Of a DNA stretch of 64,000 bases, positions 59,544 to 64,000 are shown in pieces (the first letter of the stretch is position 1; each line of letters begins with the position of its first letter). The stretch is from Alkalidesulfovibrio alkalitolerans DSM 16529 (lineage in GTDB: Bacteria > Desulfobacterota > Desulfovibrionia > Desulfovibrionales > Desulfovibrionaceae), in NCBI RefSeq assembly GCF_000422245.1, contig NZ_ATHI01000026.1, positions 414,150 through 478,149 of the forward strand, in the 5' to 3' direction. Made by a program: the position numbers and the translations under genes. The notes beneath the pieces are model-generated. The model saw only the letters and a program-made list of their open reading frames with translations, was not told the origin of the DNA and did no database searches.

Positions 59544-61490
59544 GTGCATCTCGAGATCGCGGGCCAGCAGGTCGATGCCGTTCCCGGCGAACCCCTGGCC
59601 GATGTTCTGGGCAAGGCCCTGTCCAAGAAGAAGATGAAGGACGTGGTGGCGGTGCGCGCATGCGGCCGCCTGTTCGACGTTTCCGCGCCCCTGCCCGAGG
59701 GCTGCGCGCACGTGGAGCCGGTCTTCGACACCGATCCCGAGGGGCTGGACATCGTTCGCCATTCCGCCGCGCACCTCATGGCTGAGGCCGTAAAGCGGCT
59801 CTTTCCCTCCGCCAAGGTGACCATCGGTCCGGCCATCGAGACGGGCTTCTACTACGATTTCGACTACGAGCGTCCCTTCACGCCCGAGGATCTGGAGGCC
59901 ATCGAGAAAGAGATGGTCCGTCTCGCGGGCAGCGATCTGCCCTTCGCCTGCCGCGTGGTGAGCAAGGACGAGGCTCGCCGCATCTTTTCGGAGATGGGCG
60001 AGGACTACAAGCTTGAGATCATGGACGACCTGGGCGGCTCGGAGTTTTCCATCTACAGCAACGGCGGCTTCGTGGACCTGTGCCGCGGCCCGCATGTGCC
60101 GAGCACCGGCCGCATCAAGGCCTTCAAGCTTCTCTCCGTGGCCGGGGCCTACTGGCGCGGCGACTCCGACAAAAAGATGCTGCAGCGCATCTACGGCACG
60201 GCCTTCGCCACGCCCAAGGAGCTGAAGCAGCACCTGGAGCGCCTGGAAGAAGCCAAGCGCCGCGACCACAGGAAGCTGGGCACGCAGCTCGACCTCTTCT
60301 CCTTCTCGGAGGACGCGGGCGCGGGCATGGTCATCTGGCATCCCAAAGGCGGCCTTTTGCGCGCCATCCTCGAAGACTTCGAGCGCAAAGAGCACCTGAA
60401 GCGCGGCTACGCCATCGTCCAGGGACCGCAGATCCTCAAGCGGGAGTTGTGGGAGCGTTCCGGCCACTACGACAACTACCGCGAGAACATGTATTTCACC
60501 CAGATCGAGGAGCAGGCCTACGGCATCAAGCCCATGAACTGCCTGTCCCACATGCTGATATTCAAGAGCCGGGTGCGCAGCTACCGCGACATGCCGCAGC
60601 GCTACTTCGAACTCGGCGTGGTGCACCGCCACGAGAAGACCGGCGTGTTGCACGGTCTGTTGCGCGTGCGCCAGTTCACCCAGGACGACGCCCACATCCT
60701 GTGCCGCCCCGACCAGTTGCAGGACGAGATACTGGGCGTGGTGCGCTTCGTGCAGGATGTGATGAATCTTTTCGGCTTCGATTTCGAGGCCCGTATCAGC
60801 ACCCGGCCCGAGAAATCCATCGGCTCGGACGAGGATTGGGAGCGCGCCACCTCGGCCCTGATCAACGCTCTCGACGCTGGCGGCTTCGCCTACGAGATCA
60901 ACGAGGGCGACGGAGCATTCTACGGCCCGAAGATTGACATTGTCATCAAAGATGCCTTAGACCGCCGGTGGCAGTGCGCCACGATCCAGTGCGATTTCAC
61001 CCTTCCCGAACGCTTCGATCTGTCGTATGTGGGCGAGGATGGGGAGAGGCATCGCCCTGTGATGCTGCACCGGGTGATCCTCGGGTCGCTCGAACGGTTC
61101 GTCGGGGTGCTGACGGAGCACGTTGCCGGGGCGTTCCCCACTTGGCTTGCGCCGGTTCAGGCGAGGATACTCACCGTGACCGACGCCCAGGCGGAGCACG
61201 CCCAATCGGCGCTTTGCGCGCTTCGCGAAAAGGGAATCCGGGTCGAGGCCGACCTGCGCAACGAGAAGCTCGGCTACAAGGTGCGCGAGGCCCAACTCGA
61301 AAAGATACCGTACATGCTCGTCATCGGCGACAAGGAAGTCGAGGCGGGCGGCGTCAACGTGCGCACGCGCGGTGGAGAGAACCTCGGCCTCAAGAGCATT
61401 GCCGAGGCCGTGGACATGATACTGGCCGATACGGCCGAACCGTTCAAACGCGGAGGGATGAGCTATAGCTTCGTTGCAAGCTCGGGTTAA
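59544..61490 (+). CDS. thrS: Threonyl-tRNA synthetase
   Basis: A 648-residue class II synthetase. It starts with a TGS domain ([20 protein letters not shown]) and continues with the editing domain ([20 protein letters not shown] with HxxxH, and DLCRGPHVP with the zinc cysteine). The catalytic core includes [10 protein letters not shown] and MTxR-like [15 protein letters not shown], and the anticodon-binding domain closes the protein. The start is a GTG at 59544 with AAGGAG at 6-7 nt. The 3' end overlaps infC. It is the first gene of thrS-infC-rpmI-rplT-pheS, a conserved bacterial order. Confidence 0.96.
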   Translation: MHLEIAGQQVDAVPGEPLADVLGKALSKKKMKDVVAVRACGRLFDVSAPLPEGCAHVEPVFDTDPEGLDIVRHSAAHLMAEAVKRLFPSAKVTIGPAIETGFYYDFDYERPFTPEDLEAIEKEMVRLAGSDLPFACRVVSKDEARRIFSEMGEDYKLEIMDDLGGSEFSIYSNGGFVDLCRGPHVPSTGRIKAFKLLSVAGAYWRGDSDKKMLQRIYGTAFATPKELKQHLERLEEAKRRDHRKLGTQLDLFSFSEDAGAGMVIWHPKGGLLRAILEDFERKEHLKRGYAIVQGPQILKRELWERSGHYDNYRENMYFTQIEEQAYGIKPMNCLSHMLIFKSRVRSYRDMPQRYFELGVVHRHEKTGVLHGLLRVRQFTQDDAHILCRPDQLQDEILGVVRFVQDVMNLFGFDFEARISTRPEKSIGSDEDWERATSALINALDAGGFAYEINEGDGAFYGPKIDIVIKDALDRRWQCATIQCDFTLPERFDLSYVGEDGERHRPVMLHRVILGSLERFVGVLTEHVAGAFPTWLAPVQARILTVTDAQAEHAQSALCALREKGIRVEADLRNEKLGYKVREAQLEKIPYMLVIGDKEVEAGGVNVRTRGGENLGLKSIAEAVDMILADTAEPFKRGGMSYSFVASSG

Positions 61491-62034
61491 CCGGCAGATC
61501 CGGGTCCGCTCCGTCCGACTCATCGCCGACGACGGCGACCAGTTGGGCATCAAGAGCATTGAAGAGGCCTTGGCCCTTGCCCAGGAAAAAGGGCTTGATC
61601 TTGTGGAGGTGGCGCCCAACGCCGATCCTCCGGTGTGCAAGATCATGGACTTCGGGAAGTACAAGTACGAGCAGCAGAAGAAGCTGCAGTCCGCCCGCAA
61701 GAAGCAGACCCAGGTCCAAATCAAGGAAATCAAGTTCCGGCCCAAGACGGACGACCACGACTACCAGACGAAATTGCGCCATATTCGGCGTTTTCTGGGA
61801 GAAGGCGACCGTTGCAAGGCGACGATCTTTTTCAGGGGCCGCGAGATCGTGCACAAGGATCGCGGCCAGGCTGTGCTGGACCGAGTGGTCCGTGACACGG
61901 CGGACATCGCCAAGGTGGAGCAGGACGCGCGGGCCGAGGGCCGCACCCTGTTCATCATGCTGGCGCCGATCCCCAAGAAGGACGAAAAGGTTGACGCCGC
62001 CGCGCAGGACAGCGCCTCCGAGGCGAGCGAATAA
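61465..62034 (+). CDS. infC: Translation initiation factor IF-3
   Basis: IF-3, about 189 residues. [20 protein letters not shown] and [20 protein letters not shown] are in the N-domain, then a lysine-rich linker ([20 protein letters not shown]), and [15 protein letters not shown] and [11 protein letters not shown] in the C-domain. There is no ATG or GTG start in frame. The ribosome site GGAGGG (61452-61457) stands 7 nt before an in-frame ATA at 61465, while the first conventional start, TTG at 61474, is 16 nt away. IF-3 genes often use non-canonical starts (AUU in Escherichia coli) for autoregulation, so ATA is preferred; TTG is the alternative. The C-terminal tail is longer than usual ([15 protein letters not shown]). 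Confidence 0.92.
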   Translation: MASLQARVNRQIRVRSVRLIADDGDQLGIKSIEEALALAQEKGLDLVEVAPNADPPVCKIMDFGKYKYEQQKKLQSARKKQTQVQIKEIKFRPKTDDHDYQTKLRHIRRFLGEGDRCKATIFFRGREIVHKDRGQAVLDRVVRDTADIAKVEQDARAEGRTLFIMLAPIPKKDEKVDAAAQDSASEASE

Positions 62035-62046
62035 GGAGACGAGGAA

Positions 62047-62244
62047 ATGCCCAAGATCAAGACCAACCGCGCCGCGGCCAAGCGCTTCAAGAAGACGGGC
62101 AGCGGCAAGATTTCCAGGAGGCGCAAGAACCTGCGCCACATCCTGACGAAGAAGACCGCCAAGCGGAAGAACCAGCTTGGCAAGATGGCCCTCGTTGACA
62201 AGACCAACGAGCGCGCCGTCAAGGAAATGTGCCCCTACCTCTAG
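62047..62244 (+). CDS. rpmI: 50S ribosomal protein L35
   Basis: A 65-residue, highly basic ribosomal protein. KIKTNRAAAKRFKKTGSGKI and RRRKNLRHILTKKTAKRKN are the L35 signature, and length matches the family. AAGGAGACGAGG lies before the ATG, 12 nt after infC. It is co-transcribed with infC and rplT; in many bacteria L20 represses this group at the mRNA level, but no specific regulatory structure was recognised here. Confidence 0.97.
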   Translation: MPKIKTNRAAAKRFKKTGSGKISRRRKNLRHILTKKTAKRKNQLGKMALVDKTNERAVKEMCPYL

Positions 62245-62328
62245 GGAGCGCACGCCTCGCCCAAGGCAAGCGCATGGCCGCCGGCGGGTGAAATCGCCCT
62301 CACAGGGCTCTATTGAAGGAGAAGAACG

Positions 62329-62691
62329 ATGCGTGTCAAACGTGGTGTCGCCGCGCACAAGCGGCACAAGAAGTATCTGAAGCTGGCCAAGGGCTACACC
62401 GGCGGCCGCAAGAATCTGTATCGCTCCGCCCGCGAGACGGTCGAGCGCGCCTTGGCCTATGCCTACCGCGATCGCAAGGCCAAGAAGCGCGAAATGCGCA
62501 AGCTGTGGATCCAGCGCATCAACGCTGCGGCCCGCGAGCACGGCCTGTCCTACAGCCGCTTCATCAATGGCCTCTCCCTGGCCGGGATCGAGGTCAACCG
62601 CAAGATGCTGGCCGATCTGGCCGTGCGCGAGAAGGAGAGTTTCGCCGAACTGGCCAAGCTCGCCGCGTCCAAGCTGACCGCAGCCGCCTAG
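62329..62691 (+). CDS. rplT: 50S ribosomal protein L20
   Basis: A 120-residue ribosomal protein binding 23S r[43 protein letters not shown], and [20 protein letters not shown] are diagnostic of L20. The usual length is about 118. AAGGAGAAG gives the ribosome site. It lies 84 nt after rpmI and 12 nt before pheS, all on the plus strand. Confidence 0.97.
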   Translation: MRVKRGVAAHKRHKKYLKLAKGYTGGRKNLYRSARETVERALAYAYRDRKAKKREMRKLWIQRINAAAREHGLSYSRFINGLSLAGIEVNRKMLADLAVREKESFAELAKLAASKLTAAA

Positions 62692-62703
62692 GTTGTCTGC
62701 GCC

Positions 62704-63756
62704 ATGTCCATGGACACGCGCGACATTCTGAACGATCTCGAACGTCTGGCCGGGGAGTGCGAAAGCGCCCTCGGCCAGGCGTCTTCGCGTGAGGCCGTGG
62801 AGGCCGCGCGTGTCGAGTTTCTCGGCCGCAAAGGCCGCTTGGCCCAAGCCATGGCCGCGATGGCGCAGCTTCCGCCCGAGGCCAAGCCCGCCGTGGGCAA
62901 GGCGGCCAACGAGGCCAAGGCCCGCCTGACCGAACTCCTCGACGCCGCGCTGGCCGAGCGCGAGCGCGCCGCCGCGTCGCTCGCCTTCGCCGATTTCGAC
63001 CCCACCGTTCCCGGACGTGCGCCGCAGGCCGGATCGCTGCACCCCGTGACCCTGGTCATGGAGGAGGTCTGCTCCATTTTGCAGCGCCTGGGGTTCGAGG
63101 TCGTGGCCGGTCCCGAGGTCGAGAACGACTGGAACAACTTCGAGGCCCTGAACATGCCGCCGGACCATCCGGCCCGTGACATGCAGGACACGCTTTACGT
63201 CACGGACTCCATCTTGCTGCGCACCCACACCTCGCCCTTGCAGGTGCGCACCATGCTGGCCCAAAAGCCGCCCGTGGCCATCATCGCGCCGGGCAAGGTG
63301 TATCGCCGCGACTCGGACCTGACGCACACGCCCATGTTCCACCAGATCGAGGGGCTGCTCGTGGACACGCGCACCTCCATGAGCGATCTGCGCGGCATCC
63401 TGGCTCACCTGTGCCGCGAACTGTTCGGCGCGGACACGCGCATCCGTTTTCGGCCGAGCTTCTTCCCCTTCACCGAGCCGTCGGCCGAGGTGGACATCTC
63501 CTGCTCCATCTGCAAGGGCCAGGGCTCGTGCAAGGGCAATCCCTGCCGCGTGTGCAAGACTACGGGCTGGCTGGAGATTCTGGGCTGCGGCATGGTCGAT
63601 CCCAACGTCTTTTCGGCCGTGGGCTACGACCCGGACCGGTACGTGGGCTGGGCCTTCGGCATGGGCGTGGAGCGCATCGCCATGCTCAAGTACGGCATCG
63701 GCGACCTGCGCATGTTCTTCGAGAACGATCTGCGCTTCCTCGGCCAGTTTTACTAG
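62704..63756 (+). CDS. pheS: Phenylalanyl-tRNA synthetase alpha subunit
   Basis: A 350-residue catalytic alpha subunit. An N-terminal coiled coil (about 1-90) with FLGRKGRL leads to class II motifs [31 protein letters not shown] and [16 protein letters not shown], then [19 protein letters not shown] five-cysteine insert (C267-x2-C270-x5-C276-x4-C281-x2-C284) precedes [10 protein letters not shown]; a similar zinc-knuckle-like insert is known in other bacterial PheS. The beta-subunit gene pheT would be expected next, but none begins in the remaining 244 bp. The start has only a weak ribosome site. Confidence 0.96.
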   Translation: MSMDTRDILNDLERLAGECESALGQASSREAVEAARVEFLGRKGRLAQAMAAMAQLPPEAKPAVGKAANEAKARLTELLDAALAERERAAASLAFADFDPTVPGRAPQAGSLHPVTLVMEEVCSILQRLGFEVVAGPEVENDWNNFEALNMPPDHPARDMQDTLYVTDSILLRTHTSPLQVRTMLAQKPPVAIIAPGKVYRRDSDLTHTPMFHQIEGLLVDTRTSMSDLRGILAHLCRELFGADTRIRFRPSFFPFTEPSAEVDISCSICKGQGSCKGNPCRVCKTTGWLEILGCGMVDPNVFSAVGYDPDRYVGWAFGMGVERIAMLKYGIGDLRMFFENDLRFLGQFY

Positions 63757-64000
63757 GATCGCTGACCGCGGGGCACAGAGGCGCATCCTCCTGGGCCGCG
63801 CGTGGCGAGGGGTACGGGGGTTGCGCCAAAGAGATACTTTCCATGTCTCTCGCCGCGAGGCGGTGTGACATTTTTTGAGTGAGTGCCCGCGCGCGGTTCG
63901 AACCACGCGCAAGCCATGACATGTTATGATTTCCCTTCGCCTCGAACCGAAAAGTTTTGGGGGGAGGGGGAGAGGGGTCCGGGGAGAGGGGGAAACCCCC
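63757..64000. other. Gene-free region after pheS ending in a G-rich tract
   Basis: No ORF is supported here. An inverted repeat centred on GGTTCGAACC (63895-63904) has GC flanks. From about 63957 the plus strand is an almost pure G/A run with five or more groups of four or more Gs, then CCCCC at the window edge. The edge could be the first half of a long hairpin (GGGGG...CCCCC) continuing beyond the window, and the G-runs could fold as a quadruplex. Confidence 0.5.

Noticed and set aside
63502..63555. Five-cysteine insert in PheS as a novel metal site
   Set aside because: Similar Cys-rich inserts before GWxEIxGxGM occur, as I recall, in PheS of other bacteria such as Bacillus, so it is noted in the gene entry but not claimed as new.
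61444..63912. Minus-strand ORF of 822 codons across infC-rpmI-rplT-pheS
   Set aside because: It is antisense to four unmistakable translation genes and has low-complexity composition; it is a shadow of third-position GC.
1..64000. CRISPR arrays, transposases, integrases or prophage genes
   Set aside because: Looked for on both strands; no regularly spaced direct repeats and no such protein motifs were found.

Overview
The window is a GC-rich chromosomal segment (I estimate low-to-mid 60s % G+C) dense with genes on both strands. Gene content points to a sulfate-reducing deltaproteobacterium of the Desulfovibrio type. The evidence is a complete HdrABC-FlxABCD electron-transfer operon, a second electron-bifurcating complex NfnAB, MetX-MetW, many multi-PAS sensor kinases, an NtrC-type regulator with sigma54 promoters, and a DUF1622 protein. 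This placement is inferred from gene content; no 16S gene is present. I saw no CRISPR array, transposase or prophage.

Layout. 1-0.6 kb: the start of a sulfotransferase gene leaving the window on the minus strand, behind a near-consensus sigma54 promoter. 1-8.2 kb: hdrCBA-flxDCBA plus a ferritin-like gene in one tightly overlapping operon. 8.5-18.2 kb: a four-PAS HWE-type kinase, nfnBA on the minus strand, and a 1537-residue CheB-CheR-PAS-kinase-receiver protein. 18.6-28.9 kb: an SLC13 carrier with four RCK_C repeats, DUF1622, lactate dehydrogenase divergent from an amidoligase/C26 amidotransferase pair, a disulfide oxidoreductase, a DUF547 protein and a PAS kinase. 29-34 kb: a polar amino-acid ABC importer led by a 39-codon small ORF, then glutaredoxin, a ferredoxin-thioredoxin-reductase-like protein and a small membrane protein. 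34-38.2 kb: metX-metW, an aminotransferase and a hicAB toxin-antitoxin pair with a leaderless-looking promoter. 38.2-42.1 kb: a ZraP/ZraS/ZraR-like envelope-stress module with its own sigma54 promoter and palindromic upstream sites. 42.3-48.1 kb: a NifU-type scaffold, gltX, a lower-GC pair (methyltransferase and a small DNA-binding-type protein), a ModF-like ATPase and a desaturase. 48.2-59.1 kb: yihY, asmA and a FAD oxidoreductase in one operon, a chemoreceptor, a response regulator, a periplasmic protein and a metallo-hydrolase. 59.4-63.8 kb: tRNA-Val and the translation operon thrS-infC-rpmI-rplT-pheS.

How it works together. The Hdr-Flx and Nfn complexes would connect the NAD(H), NADP(H), ferredoxin and thiol/disulfide pools, the core of anaerobic redox balancing. 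The sensor kinases and chemoreceptor probably feed on the same redox environment.

The most unusual DNA-level signal is a family of roughly 125-bp three-tier palindromes: three complete copies (35.9, 44.0 and 58.2 kb) and two truncated ones. Their cores are nearly identical, while the outer and middle stem arms differ between copies yet stay complementary within each copy. Other notable signals are a probable AUA start codon for infC, a leaderless hicA promoter with a palindrome in its spacer, two strong sigma54 promoters, and an FNR/HcpR-type box before the chemoreceptor.
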